Below, piece after piece: positions 29,222 to 39,198 of a DNA stretch of 64,000 nt. The notes beneath the pieces are model-generated. The model did no database searches and was not told the DNA's origin. It was given only the letters and a program-made list of their open reading frames with translations. The stretch is from contig NZ_CP117768.1 in the NCBI RefSeq assembly GCF_028623165.1, positions 1,054,001 through 1,118,000 of the forward strand, written 5' to 3'. Source of the DNA: Nostoc sp. UHCC 0926. Its GTDB lineage: Bacteria; Cyanobacteriota; Cyanobacteriia; Cyanobacteriales; Nostocaceae. The position numbers and the translations under genes are program-made. Positions within the stretch are counted from its first letter, which is position 1; the number at the start of each line of letters is the position of its first letter.

Positions 29222-29671
29222 CTACCGTCGCAGAGATAAACGGGGACGATTTTCCATTTGTTTACAAAGCCTCAATTCTGTGCCTTTGCGGTTCCACTCT
29301 ACCTGATCAAAAATTTGATGCAGAAGACATAAACCACGACCACTTTCTGATTCATCTGGTGGTAAATACTCTGTTGGCTCCTCATCACTAGTAGATGAAG
29401 GAGTAAAGCCGCTACCCTGGTCTGATATTATCCACCAATATTGATTATCTATTAAGGAAAAACGGACTACAACTGTTTTACTTGGATCAAGATTATTGCC
29501 ATGTTTAGCTGCGTTTACTAAGGCTTCTTGAAGTCCTAGTCGCAGTTCTGCTTGTAATTTTGCTGGGATTTCTGCCAACAGTAAATCTAATATTGGACAA
29601 AGGTAGAGGGTTGAGGCAAAACTAATAGTGCCCCAATAACGTCCAACTGGACGGAGTGAAATAGTAATCAC
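29222..29671 (-). CDS. Anti-sigma regulatory factor-type ATP-binding protein
   Basis: A 149-residue stand-alone HATPase of the RsbW/SpoIIAB class. The N box is LQEALVNAAKHGN, the G1 box DQGSGFTP, and the G2 box ESGRGLCLLHQIFDQV. Such proteins bind and phosphorylate anti-anti-sigma partners or sequester sigma factors. No partner gene lies adjacent, as is common in cyanobacteria. The start at 29671 is reasonable: the first strand (ITISLRPVGRYWGTISF) is complete. Confidence 0.85.
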   Translation of the reverse strand: MITISLRPVGRYWGTISFASTLYLCPILDLLLAEIPAKLQAELRLGLQEALVNAAKHGNNLDPSKTVVVRFSLIDNQYWWIISDQGSGFTPSSTSDEEPTEYLPPDESESGRGLCLLHQIFDQVEWNRKGTELRLCKQMENRPRLSLRR

Positions 29672-30061
29672 AAGAGAAACCCCATAGCTTTCAGTTAGCT
29701 AGACATCAGTTTGCTATTACAGGCACCCTGATAAAACTTGAGGTGGTCATGCTGCCTTCAAACTTGCGTCTTTAAAACTAAATTTTGAAAATGCTAGGGA
29801 GCATTAGCTCTATAGTATGAGTTGAAATTGTTTAGATATAAAACGGCTGGAATAGTTTTGATAATGAATTCAGCAACTTAAAAAGATGCTAGTAATTTGA
29901 CAGAGTATTGGCATACTCTAATTAATTGCCGATTTCTAATTTACACAATCTAATTCATATTTTTAAGAGGCTATGCAACTTGAATTTATTTAAACAAAAT
30001 GAATTTCTATTTTTAGCTTAATTCAATTTTAGCATCTTTAGTATGCACTAGACTAAAAATT
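29672..30061 (-). other. Intergenic region between two minus-strand genes
   Basis: This 390-bp stretch is AT-rich without an open frame of convincing quality. It must include the promoter of the anti-sigma-type gene, and perhaps a terminator for rlmD (which ends at 30062). I see no clear hairpin with T-run. Confidence 0.35.
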
Positions 30062-31459
30062 TCAAATTTCAGTTTTTGTAAAGGAATCACTATCCTTATC
30101 CAAATGTGATAGCACAAGAAAGGCGGCAGCTTCAACATGAGCTGTTTGAGGAAAAAAATCAGCAGGCTGTACCCGTGTGATAGTATATTGCCCATCTTGA
30201 CAAAGTAATTTCAGGTCGCGGGCGAGGGTGGCTACTTTACAGCTGACGTAAACGATCCGAGATGGTTTCAGTTGCCGTAAAGTCTCAATGACAGCCCGAT
30301 CGCACCCCTTACGTGGCGGATCGAGTATTACTACTTCTGGTATTGTGCCCATTTTTGGCAGCAATTTCTCAACTGCCCCGACTTGGAATGTCACATTATC
30401 AATTCCGTTACGCTGGGCATTCAAAATAGCTTGTTCCACTGCTGCTGGTTGCACTTCTAATCCTGTAGCAATCCGGACTTTTTTGGCGAGGGGTAAAGTT
30501 AAAGTCCCAATACCACAGTAGGCATCAACTAGCAACTCATGCCCTTGAAGATTGAGTTCTGATTGAATTACCTGCAATAGTGCCTCTGCTGTTTCTGTAT
30601 AAACTTGGAAAAATGTATCTGGGCGCACTTTAAATTCCAATCCAGCAAAATTTTCCCGCAGGTGTGGGACTCCAGCGATGCAACGGGTTTGTGATCCAAA
30701 GATAGCATTTGTGCGATCGCCATTGCGATTGAGCGACACTCCCACTAACTGGGGATAGCGCTTTAACCATTCCTGGGCTTGGGTTTCAATTCCTGATAAA
30801 TTCCAGTTCTTCACCACCAAAGTCAGCAACATTTCTCCAGTATGTCGGCCAATGCGTAAACCGAGATGGCGAATTTGTCCAAGGTGGCGCTGTTCGTCAT
30901 AAATTTGCCAACCCCGTTGTTGGATATCTTGCTTGACTTCGGCAAGTAAGGGATTTAATCGCGCGTCTTGGACTGGACATTGATTTAAATTAATTAATTG
31001 GTGACTACCTTTTTGGTAGTAACCAGCTTGTACCTGTCCTGTTGCTGATGTGCCCAGAGGATATGTAGATTTATTACGGTAGTTTAAAGCAGAAGGGGCG
31101 GCAAGTACCGGATCTACCGGTGGTTGGACAAAACCGCCAATGCGTTCCAAAGCTTGGATAACTTGATTTTGCTTGGCTGCTAGCTGGTAATCATAATTAA
31201 TCTGCTGCCACTGGCAACCACCGCACTTATCCGCCACAATACAACTAGGTCGAATCCGGTGGGGAGATGGTGACAATAGCTGCTGGAGCTTCCCGTGGGC
31301 GAATTTGGGTTTAACGTGTACTAAGCGGACAATGGCGCGATCGCCTGGGACAGTATCTGGGACAAAGACTACACGCTCATCAGCGCGTCCCACACCATCG
31401 CCTGTATCACTCAGGTTAGCGATCGTCACTTCAATTAATTCACCCTGTTGCCAAATCAT
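30062..31459 (-). CDS. rlmD: 23S rRNA (uracil-1939-C5)-methyltransferase, RumA/RlmD type
   Basis: This 465-residue protein begins with a TRAM domain (LIEVTIANLSDTGDGVGRAD). The 4Fe-4S cysteines follow near residue 73 in CIVADKCGGCQW, with a further Cys in LNQCPVQD. The SAM site is VDAYCGIGTLTLPLAKK, the substrate-binding motif DPPRKGCDRAV, and the catalytic cysteine lies in IVYVSCKVATLARDL. This is the complete RumA/RlmD architecture, which methylates a uracil in 23S rRNA. Close relatives (RlmCD, TrmA) share the fold, so the exact site is a family inference. The gene appears to be monocistronic. Confidence 0.88.
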   Translation of the reverse strand: MIWQQGELIEVTIANLSDTGDGVGRADERVVFVPDTVPGDRAIVRLVHVKPKFAHGKLQQLLSPSPHRIRPSCIVADKCGGCQWQQINYDYQLAAKQNQVIQALERIGGFVQPPVDPVLAAPSALNYRNKSTYPLGTSATGQVQAGYYQKGSHQLINLNQCPVQDARLNPLLAEVKQDIQQRGWQIYDEQRHLGQIRHLGLRIGRHTGEMLLTLVVKNWNLSGIETQAQEWLKRYPQLVGVSLNRNGDRTNAIFGSQTRCIAGVPHLRENFAGLEFKVRPDTFFQVYTETAEALLQVIQSELNLQGHELLVDAYCGIGTLTLPLAKKVRIATGLEVQPAAVEQAILNAQRNGIDNVTFQVGAVEKLLPKMGTIPEVVILDPPRKGCDRAVIETLRQLKPSRIVYVSCKVATLARDLKLLCQDGQYTITRVQPADFFPQTAHVEAAAFLVLSHLDKDSDSFTKTEI

Positions 31460-31723
31460 TTTAGTTATTAGTTATTAGTTATTGGGCAAGTGGCGTCATG
31501 GGGCATTGGTAAGAAGCAGAGGGGCAGGGTGCTGCTCTTCCAAGGGGGAGAATCATATAAACTACCTCTTTCCCCCTGCTCCCTGTTCCCTGTTCCCCTG
31601 CTTCCTCATCTCCCTCATCTCCCCAAACAGATAAATTCAATACATAAGTAGCTCCTATCCCTTCACTTGTGTACCTCCGACTCGCTAAACTAACAGATAA
31701 TATTTCAGGTGATTTCAATAATC

Positions 31724-32209
31724 ATGACTGTAATTAGCCAAGTTATTCTCAAAGCCGACGACGAACTGCGTTATCCCAGCAGTGGCGAACTTAAAAATAT
31801 CAAAGACTTTTTGCAAACCGGCGTACAACGGACGCGGATTGCGGCTACCTTAGCCGAAAACGAAAAAAAGATAGTTCAGGAAGCAACCAAACAACTTTGG
31901 CAGAAGCGTCCTGATTTTATCTCCCCCGGAGGTAATGCTTACGGAGAACGCCAGCGCTCTCTATGTATCCGTGATTTTGGCTGGTACTTACGTCTAATTA
32001 CTTATGGTGTGCTTGCCGGCGACAAAGAGCCAATTGAAAAAATCGGTTTGATTGGCGTGCGGGAAATGTACAATTCATTGGGCGTTCCCGTGCCTGGAAT
32101 GGTAGAAGCGATCAATTCTCTCAAAACAGCCTCCCTTAGCTTACTGAGTGCGGAAGACACTGCCCAAGCAGCACCCTACTTTGATTACATCATTCAAGCG
32201 ATGTCTTAA
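31724..32209 (+). CDS. apcD: Allophycocyanin alpha-B subunit (ApcD)
   Basis: 161 residues from ATG 31724 ([20 protein letters not shown]); the frame is open five codons upstream, but the family starts here. The chromophore-binding cysteine is in [16 protein letters not shown], with GGNAYGERQ before it and the usual [20 protein letters not shown] and [17 protein letters not shown] after. The [18 protein letters not shown]-terminus separates it from ApcA. ApcD is a terminal emitter of the phycobilisome core that passes energy mostly to photosystem I. As usual it is unlinked to the main apc operon. Confidence 0.93.
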   Translation: MTVISQVILKADDELRYPSSGELKNIKDFLQTGVQRTRIAATLAENEKKIVQEATKQLWQKRPDFISPGGNAYGERQRSLCIRDFGWYLRLITYGVLAGDKEPIEKIGLIGVREMYNSLGVPVPGMVEAINSLKTASLSLLSAEDTAQAAPYFDYIIQAMS

Positions 32210-33112
32210 TACAAAGTGTGTGCTGGTTCTAGGAGTATACTTCTGGTCTACTAGAGTGAGTGCAAGATATTAGCACTCGATAGGCATAAGATCCCCAATT
32301 TGATCATACCCTCCCCACATTTGGTAGTGGCTCTGGCAAAATCTTTGTCAAGTTACCAACCAGTTGTGGGGAAATTTATCAAGAAAGAATTCAGCAGTCA
32401 GAATAAAGCCATGAATTCTGACCGAAAAAGCGGATAGCGCAGCATTAGCAAGTCCCTTGGCGGATGAATAAATGGGGTTTGAGACCCCCACTAAATCTAT
32501 GATTTGGTGGTCAACTTTCCTAGTGGTAGGTCTGAATCTCCCACTGATAGCGACACGAAAAAGCGAGTCCCTTAGTGTTTTGATTCTGACCGCAGCTTTC
32601 GGAGTCTCCGGCTTTGCTCTTGTATTCAGAATAGGTGAATTCTTGTTGAATAGGTATATTTATGGGGCATTTATCAAAGGATGAAGGATATACGGACATA
32701 AAAAACCGACAGTCTTTGATTAAGGCTGTCGGTAATTAAGTGTGTTCCCTATTAATGACTCGGCTAGAGTTCAGTTGTCATTAATTATGCCTACTTCACG
32801 AGCGCAGGGAGACGATCCTAATCATAGATACGTGTGATTTTCGTCACTTTATTGTTACAGCTAAACTGCATATAGCCGAATAATTCCTGAGTTACAGTAA
32901 ATCTATGCAAGTTTAGAGCTAAGAATATATACGCTGGTAGATGCTTTTTCAGATTAAGAGCAAATTACACCTATTAGACACTCAGGGGTTAAAACACGAG
33001 ATAGAGGAAGTGACATCCTCCATACAGGGATATAAGGCGAGATAGTTAACAAACCTATGCCCCGTTTACCAAAGTACTGTAGCAGAAAGAGCTATCTGCA
33101 AAGATAAATTTC
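32210..33112. other. Long intergenic region with repeats and a possible small RNA
   Basis: This 903-bp stretch has no gene I trust. The part 32400-32660 carries inverted and repeated words (GAATTCTGACCG and TGATTCTGACCGC; GACCCCCACTAAATC facing GATTTGGTGGTC), as in Nostoc interspersed repeats. A 70-codon frame at 32472-32684 runs through this repeat material. Around 32700-32830 a terminator-like hairpin suggests a minus-strand transcript end. Nothing is recognised in 32840-33112. Confidence 0.4.
32705..32733 (-). terminator. Intrinsic terminator (minus strand)
   Basis: ACCGACAG, a 13-base loop and CTGTCGGT. On the minus strand the stem is followed by TTTTTATG, giving a standard intrinsic terminator. 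It may end the transcript of the glycine-rich gene at 33113-33559 or of an unannotated small RNA in between. Confidence 0.7.
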
Positions 33113-33559
33113 TCAAAGCCAAACGCCATCACGATCTTTGCCCTCCAAGATTTCGCCGCCATTGCCGCCCTTCCCTGTACCGGTGATCGCGTCTTCTCCG
33201 TCCCCTGTATTCAGACTGCCACTGTTAGCAATGCCAGTCCCAATTCCACCGTCGCCACCGTTACCGCTGTCAACATCGCCGCCGTTGCCGCCCTTCCCTG
33301 TGCCAGCGATCGCGTCTTCTCCGTTCTCTGTATTCAGACTGCCACTGTTAGCGATGCCAGTCCCATTTCCACCCTGATTCAAGTCGCCGATGCTGGCAGC
33401 ACCCGTGCCCTTAATGGTGTCCTTTCCTGAAAGCGCATAAATCAAACCTCCGGTTAAAATATCGATACCTATTGCTGGAGATACATTTAACTGTTTTCCG
33501 ATTAAAGTGTCTAAACCAGGGGTGCCAATGAAATTGGGTGGAACGGTAAGTCTAGCCAT
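33113..33559 (-). CDS. Glycine-rich repeat protein (calcium-binding-like)
   Basis: 148 residues from ATG 33559 (MARLTVPPNFIGTPGLDTLI), preceded by GAGGATTTGG as ribosome binding site. The start is a short conserved leader; after residue 60 it holds two nearly identical units with the core GTGIANSGSLNT, GEDAI and GTGKGGNGG, about 40 residues apart. The G-x-x-G-D/N pattern resembles the GGxGxD-type repeats of secreted RTX-like proteins, but classical nonapeptides are not complete. No signal peptide is present. Function unknown; Nostoc genomes carry several such proteins. The two DNA repeats (about 95 bp) could recombine. Confidence 0.6.
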   Translation of the reverse strand: MARLTVPPNFIGTPGLDTLIGKQLNVSPAIGIDILTGGLIYALSGKDTIKGTGAASIGDLNQGGNGTGIANSGSLNTENGEDAIAGTGKGGNGGDVDSGNGGDGGIGTGIANSGSLNTGDGEDAITGTGKGGNGGEILEGKDRDGVWL

Positions 33560-34204
33560 GATCCAAATCCTCTGAATTGGGTTAGTAAGTTTACTTTGCT
33601 CATCAAAATGAGCAGTCTGGCAAAAAAATTCCCAGAATCCTTTCTCCAAGAGCTATTTAGTAATTCAGTCTGCTGTTGTTGGAGTCACTTCAGCACAATG
33701 AAATTCCAACAAATTAATCAGATTCCAGGGCATCAAAACTTGCGATGCCGAAGGCGGTTCGCTTCGCGACCATCGCATCCTCTGATTTTTCTGCCTTCTA
33801 ATGGGTCATTTGACAGACTGATAACCATTTTCATTATCTGGAAATCACTTATGTACGTTACAAGGAAAGAAAATTTTATTACTTTGTAATCATCAGTACA
33901 ATTACCAGTATTTTAAGATTTAATACAATCTATCTTTAGACGTATTACAATATTTGTCTTTAGGGACTTCCAATTAAAAAAAGACCCAAATTGTAGGGGT
34001 ATGGCATCCACAGACTTTTGGTGAAACAGATATTTGATTGGTGCTGTACCCTTACTTGTTCGATAAATTATTCTTTGGAAATCCCTAAGTAGATTTATTT
34101 AATCAGCCGATCTGTAGCATCTAGCGATGAACAATCCTATATCTGCATTTAGAGGTCAAGTAAATCGATAGAATAATGCTCTGTACAATTGGTGCATTAT
34201 TTCC
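33560..34204. other. Intergenic region upstream of purL
   Basis: These 645 bp hold a short repeat near 33740-33780 (GAAGGCGGTTCGCTTCGCGA, an imperfect palindrome common in Nostoc) and an AT-rich part. Promoters of the divergent repeat-protein gene and of purL must lie here. No riboswitch or PurR-like site is recognisable. Confidence 0.4.
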
Positions 34205-36580
34205 ATGACCGCCACATATCCTGCTCCCTTTTCCCCCCAAGAAATCGCTGCTGAAGGTATAAAACCAGAAGAATACGCAGAAATTGTCCGTCGCTTAGGG
34301 CGTCATCCCAACAAAGCTGAACTGGGAATGTTTGGCGTAATGTGGTCAGAGCATTGCTGTTACAAAAATTCTCGACCTTTACTCAAACAGTTTCCTACCG
34401 AAGGGTTCCGCATCCTCGTAGGACCTGGTGAAAATGCTGGGGTTGTAGATTTGGGTGACGGACTGCAACTAGCCTTTAAGATTGAATCCCACAATCACCC
34501 TTCAGCTATCGAACCCTTTCAGGGAGCGGCAACGGGAGTAGGAGGCATTCTCAGAGATATTTTTACAATGGGTGCGCGTCCCATTGCGATATTGAACTCG
34601 CTGCGCTTTGGTTCCCTCGAAGATGCTAAAACCCAAAGGTTATTTACTGGTGTAGTTGCAGGAATTGCCCATTATGGCAACTGTGTGGGAGTGCCCACCG
34701 TTGGTGGCGAAGTTTACTTTGATCCTGCTTATTCTGGTAATCCTCTGGTGAACGTTATGGCGTTGGGGTTGATGGAAACGCTAGAAATTGTCAAATCTGG
34801 GGCATCTGGCTTAGGTAACCCTGTGTTGTATGTCGGTTCCACCACAGGACGCGATGGCATGGGAGGCGCAAGTTTTGCCAGTGCAGAATTGAGCGAACAG
34901 TCAATGGATGACCGTCCTGCTGTGCAAGTAGGCGACCCCTTTTTGGAAAAGTCGTTAATTGAAGCTTGTCTGGAGGCGTTTAAGACAGGTGCAGTTGTCG
35001 CCGCCCAGGATATGGGAGCAGCCGGGATCACCTGTTCTACCTCAGAGATGGCGGCAAAAGGCGGTGTGGGAATTGAACTAGATTTAGATAAGATTCCCGC
35101 AAGAGAAACGGGGATGGTTCCCTATGAATATTTGCTTTCGGAATCTCAAGAACGGATGCTGTTCGTTGCCCATAAAGGGCGTGAGCAAGAATTAATCGAC
35201 ATTTTCCACCGTTGGGGACTTCATGCTGTTGTTGCCGGTACAGTAATTGCTGAACCCATCGTGCGGATTCTCTTCCAGGGTGAAGTAGCAGCAGAAATTC
35301 CCGCTGAAGCTTTGGCGGAAAATACCCCACTTTATCACCGAGATTTGTTGACAGAACCACCAGAATATGCGCGTCAAGCTTGGGAATGGACCCCTGATTC
35401 CTTACCTCCTTGCACAATTACTGGAATAGAATTCCAAGGACGCCTGCAAACTTGGAATGATATTCTCTTAACTTTGCTCGATACACCCACGATCGCCTCT
35501 AAAAACTGGGTATATCGTCAGTATGACCATCAAGTACAAAATAATACAGTAATCCTGCCAGGTGGTGCAGATGCAGCTGTGGTGCGCTTACGCCCACTTG
35601 AACAAGTCCCTAATCTAAAATCCAAAATCCAAAATCTAAAATTAGGGGTGGCAGCAACAGTAGATTGCAATCCTCGTTATGTTTATCTTGATCCTTACGA
35701 GGGAGCTAAGGCAGTGGTGGCAGAAGCTGCACGCAATCTTAGCTGTGTGGGTGCAGAACCTCTGGCGGTAACGGATAACCTGAATTTTGGTTCTCCAGAA
35801 AAACCGATTGGTTACTGGCAATTGGCAGAAGCTTGTCGCGGTTTGGCAGAAGCTTGTCGAGAATTAGCAACACCCGTCACAGGCGGAAATGTCTCTTTGT
35901 ACAATGAAACCCTCGATTCCCAAGGCATTCCACAACCCATTTATCCTACTCCGGTTGTGGGTATGGTAGGCTTGATTCCCGATATAACCAAAATTTGTGG
36001 TCAAGGTTGGCAAGCATCCGGCGATGTGATTTATCTTCTCGGATTACCTGTAGCATCCAAAATTAGTTTAGGAGCATCCGAGTATTTAGCCACTATCCAC
36101 AGTACTGTTGCCGGAAAACCGCCACGGGTAGATTTTGACTTGGAACGCCGCGTCCAGAAAGTTTGTCGTGAAGCAATTCGTAAAGGTTGGGTTCGTTCAG
36201 CCCATGATTGTGCTGAGGGAGGGGTGGCGATCGCTCTAGCCGAATGTTGTATTGCTGGCAACCTTGGTGCCCAAATCAATTTAGAAATAGCATCAACCCA
36301 GTCACTACCTCGCCTTGATGAGGTGCTGTTTGCCGAAGGCGGTGCCAGGATTTTAGTTTCTGTAGCATCAGAACAACAAGAAATTTGGGAATCATACTTA
36401 CAGGAACATCTGGGTCAAGAATGGCAAAAACTGGGTATAGTTGGTAATTTTGAGACGGGTTTGGGGGTTTTCACCACTGATAATCAAGCCTTAATCAAAG
36501 TTAGGATCAAAGATATGAACGATCGCTATTCCCATGCGATCGCCAGACGTCTCGCCATCCACACCACTAGCCACAGTTAA
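34205..36580 (+). CDS. purL: Phosphoribosylformylglycinamidine synthase subunit PurL
   Basis: This 791-residue protein is the small-type PurL that works with PurS and PurQ to convert FGAR to FGAM in purine synthesis. Key segments are [40 protein letters not shown] (ATP and metal site), [20 protein letters not shown] and the second half with [13 protein letters not shown] and [12 protein letters not shown]. Residues 469-480 ([12 protein letters not shown]) come from a heptanucleotide repeat inside the gene and are probably a surface-loop insertion. purS and purQ are not in the window. purF follows on the same strand. Confidence 0.97.
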   Translation: MTATYPAPFSPQEIAAEGIKPEEYAEIVRRLGRHPNKAELGMFGVMWSEHCCYKNSRPLLKQFPTEGFRILVGPGENAGVVDLGDGLQLAFKIESHNHPSAIEPFQGAATGVGGILRDIFTMGARPIAILNSLRFGSLEDAKTQRLFTGVVAGIAHYGNCVGVPTVGGEVYFDPAYSGNPLVNVMALGLMETLEIVKSGASGLGNPVLYVGSTTGRDGMGGASFASAELSEQSMDDRPAVQVGDPFLEKSLIEACLEAFKTGAVVAAQDMGAAGITCSTSEMAAKGGVGIELDLDKIPARETGMVPYEYLLSESQERMLFVAHKGREQELIDIFHRWGLHAVVAGTVIAEPIVRILFQGEVAAEIPAEALAENTPLYHRDLLTEPPEYARQAWEWTPDSLPPCTITGIEFQGRLQTWNDILLTLLDTPTIASKNWVYRQYDHQVQNNTVILPGGADAAVVRLRPLEQVPNLKSKIQNLKLGVAATVDCNPRYVYLDPYEGAKAVVAEAARNLSCVGAEPLAVTDNLNFGSPEKPIGYWQLAEACRGLAEACRELATPVTGGNVSLYNETLDSQGIPQPIYPTPVVGMVGLIPDITKICGQGWQASGDVIYLLGLPVASKISLGASEYLATIHSTVAGKPPRVDFDLERRVQKVCREAIRKGWVRSAHDCAEGGVAIALAECCIAGNLGAQINLEIASTQSLPRLDEVLFAEGGARILVSVASEQQEIWESYLQEHLGQEWQKLGIVGNFETGLGVFTTDNQALIKVRIKDMNDRYSHAIARRLAIHTTSHS
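35609..35644. repeat. Heptanucleotide repeat within purL
   Basis: The stretch contains consecutive units of the AATCCAAA/AATCTAAA type (CTAAAATCCAAAATCCAAAA) in frame within purL. It is the same class as the intergenic repeats at 24724, 36759 and 63161. It adds about 12 residues ([10 protein letters not shown]) without breaking the gene. Confidence 0.8.
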
Positions 36581-36958
36581 AGAAGTTAGGAGTTGAAAGT
36601 GAGCAGTTAGGAATAAAAAGCATAACTCCTCATTCCTCACTCCTGACTCCTAACTCTTTTATTAGCATCCGTGAGCATAATTACGGTACTGTTTTAATGG
36701 ATGGTTAAAGATTTGTTAAGAACTTCGCTACCATCTATATAATCCCAGTGACTTAACTACCGATTTTAGATTTTGAATTTTAGATTTTGGATTGGGGGTG
36801 TTTCTTCTGGTTCATGTCTTGCTCCTAGTGAGCGAAACAAATTTAAAAATAGCCACTCTCAAATCCCAAGCCGCATTCCTACTAGGGTGCGGTCAATCCA
36901 AAATTGTAAATCTCAAATTCAAAATTGATTGACCCCCCCCACCAGGAGCAAAGCTAGC
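36581..36958 (+). other. purL-purF intergenic region with repeats
   Basis: Within 378 bp there are two heptamer-type blocks (36759-36795 and 36895-36930), a direct repeat of CTCATTCCTCACTCCTGACT-like text after purL, and a run of eight C at about 36933. An AGGAG just before 36950 serves purF. The distance and repeats make it uncertain whether purF is read from the purL promoter. Confidence 0.5.
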
Positions 36959-38458
36959 ATGATTTCTATTCATTCTGTCACTTCGGATGAATACCCCGAT
37001 CAGACCAACAACCCAATCAATAGTCATGAAAATCAGCCTGACAAGCCGGAAGAAGCTTGTGGTGTTTTTGGCATCTACGCACCAGCAGAAGACGTTGCTA
37101 AACTGACCTACTTTGGATTGTATGCCCTCCAGCATCGGGGTCAAGAATCAGCCGGTATTGCCACCTTTGAGGGTACACAAGTACATCTTTACAAAGATAT
37201 GGGCTTGGTGTCTCAAGTTTTCAATGAATCCATCTTGGAGCAATTGCCTGGTAGCCTTGCTGTTGGTCACACTCGTTATTCCACCACAGGTTCTAGCCGC
37301 AAAGTTAATGCCCAACCCGCAGTGCTGGAAACCCGTTTAGGGTCATTAGCTTTGGCGCATAACGGTAATTTAGTCAATACAGTGCAATTACGTCAAGAGT
37401 TGCTTGAGAAAAAATACAACTTAGTCACAACAACAGACTCAGAAATGATCGCTTTTGCGATCGCCGAAGCGATAAATGCTGGTGCAGATTGGCTAGAAGG
37501 TGCAATTCAGGCATTTCACCGTTGCAAAGGAGCCTTTAGTTTAGTCATTGGCACTTCCAGTGGCATTATGGGTGTCCGTGACCCCAATGGCATTCGTCCC
37601 CTAGTAATTGGGACTTTGGCAGGTAATCCAGTCCGTTATGTTTTGGCTTCGGAGACTTGTGGTTTAGATATCATTGGAGCCGAATACCTGCGAGACGTAG
37701 AACCAGGTGAATTAGTTTGGATTACTGAAGAAGGTTTGGCTTCCTATCATTGGAGTCAACAGTCCGAGCGGAAATTGTGTATCTTTGAGATGATTTACTT
37801 TGCCCGCCCTGATAGTGTCATGCACAACGAGAGTTTGTACAGCTACCGAATGCGGTTAGGGCGGCAACTAGCAGCAGAGTCTTTTGTAGATGCCGATATT
37901 GTCTTTGGTGTTCCTGATTCTGGTATCCCTGCTGCTATCGGATTTTCCCAAGCTTCTGGTGTAGCTTACGTTGAAGGTCTGATTAAAAATCGCTACGTTG
38001 GGCGAACCTTTATTCAACCAACCCAAACCATGCGCGAGTCAGGTATCCGCATGAAACTCAACCCCCTCAAAGATGTGCTAGCGGGTAAACGAGTGATCAT
38101 CGTAGACGACTCGATTGTCCGGGGTACTACCAGCCGTAAACTTGTCAAAACCTTGCGTGATGCAGGTGCAGTAGAGGTACATATGCGAATTTCTTCTCCG
38201 CCTGTAACTCATCCCTGCTTCTATGGCATCGATACCGATTCTCAGGATCAGCTGATTGCTGCTACCAAGTCAGTAGCAGAAATTGCCAAGCAACTGCAAG
38301 TAGACAGCCTCGCCTATCTCAGTTGGGAGGGAATGCTAGAAGCGACACGAGAAGACACCAATAGTTTCTGCTCTGCCTGCTTCACCGGAGATTATCCTGT
38401 GGCGATTCCTGAGCAAGTCAAGCGTTCTAAGTTGAGTTTAGAAAAGGTAGTGGTGTAA
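36959..38458 (+). CDS. purF: Amidophosphoribosyltransferase
   Basis: From ATG 36959 the protein is 499 residues. A 33-residue propeptide precedes the catalytic cysteine C34 in EEACGVFGIYAP, which becomes the N-terminus after processing. The glutaminase half has LQHRGQESAGI and HNGNLVN; the phosphoribosyltransferase half has VIIVDDSIVRGTTSRK. Cysteines in HPCFYGID and SFCSACFTGDYP match the 4Fe-4S (Bacillus-type) class. It makes phosphoribosylamine, the first step of purine synthesis. The frame is open 10 codons further up, but AGGAG lies correctly for 36959. Confidence 0.97.
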   Translation: MISIHSVTSDEYPDQTNNPINSHENQPDKPEEACGVFGIYAPAEDVAKLTYFGLYALQHRGQESAGIATFEGTQVHLYKDMGLVSQVFNESILEQLPGSLAVGHTRYSTTGSSRKVNAQPAVLETRLGSLALAHNGNLVNTVQLRQELLEKKYNLVTTTDSEMIAFAIAEAINAGADWLEGAIQAFHRCKGAFSLVIGTSSGIMGVRDPNGIRPLVIGTLAGNPVRYVLASETCGLDIIGAEYLRDVEPGELVWITEEGLASYHWSQQSERKLCIFEMIYFARPDSVMHNESLYSYRMRLGRQLAAESFVDADIVFGVPDSGIPAAIGFSQASGVAYVEGLIKNRYVGRTFIQPTQTMRESGIRMKLNPLKDVLAGKRVIIVDDSIVRGTTSRKLVKTLRDAGAVEVHMRISSPPVTHPCFYGIDTDSQDQLIAATKSVAEIAKQLQVDSLAYLSWEGMLEATREDTNSFCSACFTGDYPVAIPEQVKRSKLSLEKVVV

Positions 38459-38496
38459 AGGCTCCGACAGACTGAAGTCTACGGCTAGACAAACCC

Positions 38497-38514
38497 AGCC
38501 CGCCTGCGCGGGCT
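38497..38514. terminator. GC-rich hairpin after purF
   Basis: AGCCCGC-CTGC-GCGGGCT, 39 bp after the purF stop. There is no T-run; the hairpin is embedded in a sequence (GACTGAAGTCTACGGCTAGA) that recurs in Nostoc genomes. It is a possible weak terminator or a repeat. Confidence 0.5.
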
Positions 38515-38571
38515 AAATAAATGCTGTCAATCTCAGGTTAAAATTGGTAAATCCTTCAATAGTCATGGTTT

Positions 38572-39138
38572 ATGAACCAGCCGATATCTGAGAGAGTGCG
38601 CTGGACTACCGCCGATTTAGAGTTGTTTCCAGATAACGGGAACCGCTATGAAATTATTGACGGAGAGTTGTTTGTGACTAGAGCGCCTCACTGGAATCAT
38701 CAAAAAGTCTGTGCCAGAATTATTGCTCCATTGGATACCTGGTCACAAGCTACTTCTTTGGGACAGGTCGTACCTGCTCCAGGCATAATTTTTGGCGAGA
38801 ATGATAATGTGATTCCTGATGTTGTCTGGGCTAGCAATCAGAGATTGCCCCTACTTTTAGACGAAGCGGGGCATTTGACTGGTGCGCCAGAACTGGTAGT
38901 AGAGGTGCTATCTGCTGGTAGTGAAAATGAAAAGCGAGATAGGGAACTTAAACTAAAGCTTTACTCAGAAAGAGGTGTTAGAGAATATTGGATTGTAGAT
39001 TGGCGCAAGCAACAGGTGGAAGTATATCGACGCGAACAAGCGAGTTTAAAGTTAGTTGCTACGTTGTTCAATGGTGATGAGTTGAACTCACCCATATTGC
39101 CTAATTTTACTTGTGCGATCGCATCCTTATTTACTTAA
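38572..39138 (+). CDS. Uma2-family PD-(D/E)XK endonuclease-like protein
   Basis: A 188-residue protein of the Uma2 (DUF820) family: RYEIIDGELFVTRAPHWNHQ, IPDVVWAS (the catalytic Asp), then ELVVEVLSAGSENEKRDREL with the E-x-L core, and YSERGVREYWIVDWRKQQVE. The fold is that of restriction-like nucleases. Uma2 genes are strongly amplified in cyanobacteria, often near mobile DNA, and their role is not settled. All core residues are present. Confidence 0.88.
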   Translation: MNQPISERVRWTTADLELFPDNGNRYEIIDGELFVTRAPHWNHQKVCARIIAPLDTWSQATSLGQVVPAPGIIFGENDNVIPDVVWASNQRLPLLLDEAGHLTGAPELVVEVLSAGSENEKRDRELKLKLYSERGVREYWIVDWRKQQVEVYRREQASLKLVATLFNGDELNSPILPNFTCAIASLFT

Positions 39139-39198
39139 ACAAATTAGCAAGCGATGTCTGACGACAAGCCGAAGAAGCGTCTACGCTAATCCATAAAT

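Noticed and set aside
32472..32684. 70-codon plus-strand frame
   Set aside because: It runs through Nostoc interspersed repeat sequence with an internal hairpin. It has no family resemblance, and the hydrophobic look is likely incidental.
33138..33377. Plus-strand proline-rich frame
   Set aside because: Antisense of the glycine-rich repeat protein, whose codons read as Pro on the other strand.
38461..38530. Strong terminator after purF
   Set aside because: The hairpin is real, but it lacks a T-run and sits in a widespread repeat, so it is kept only at low confidence.
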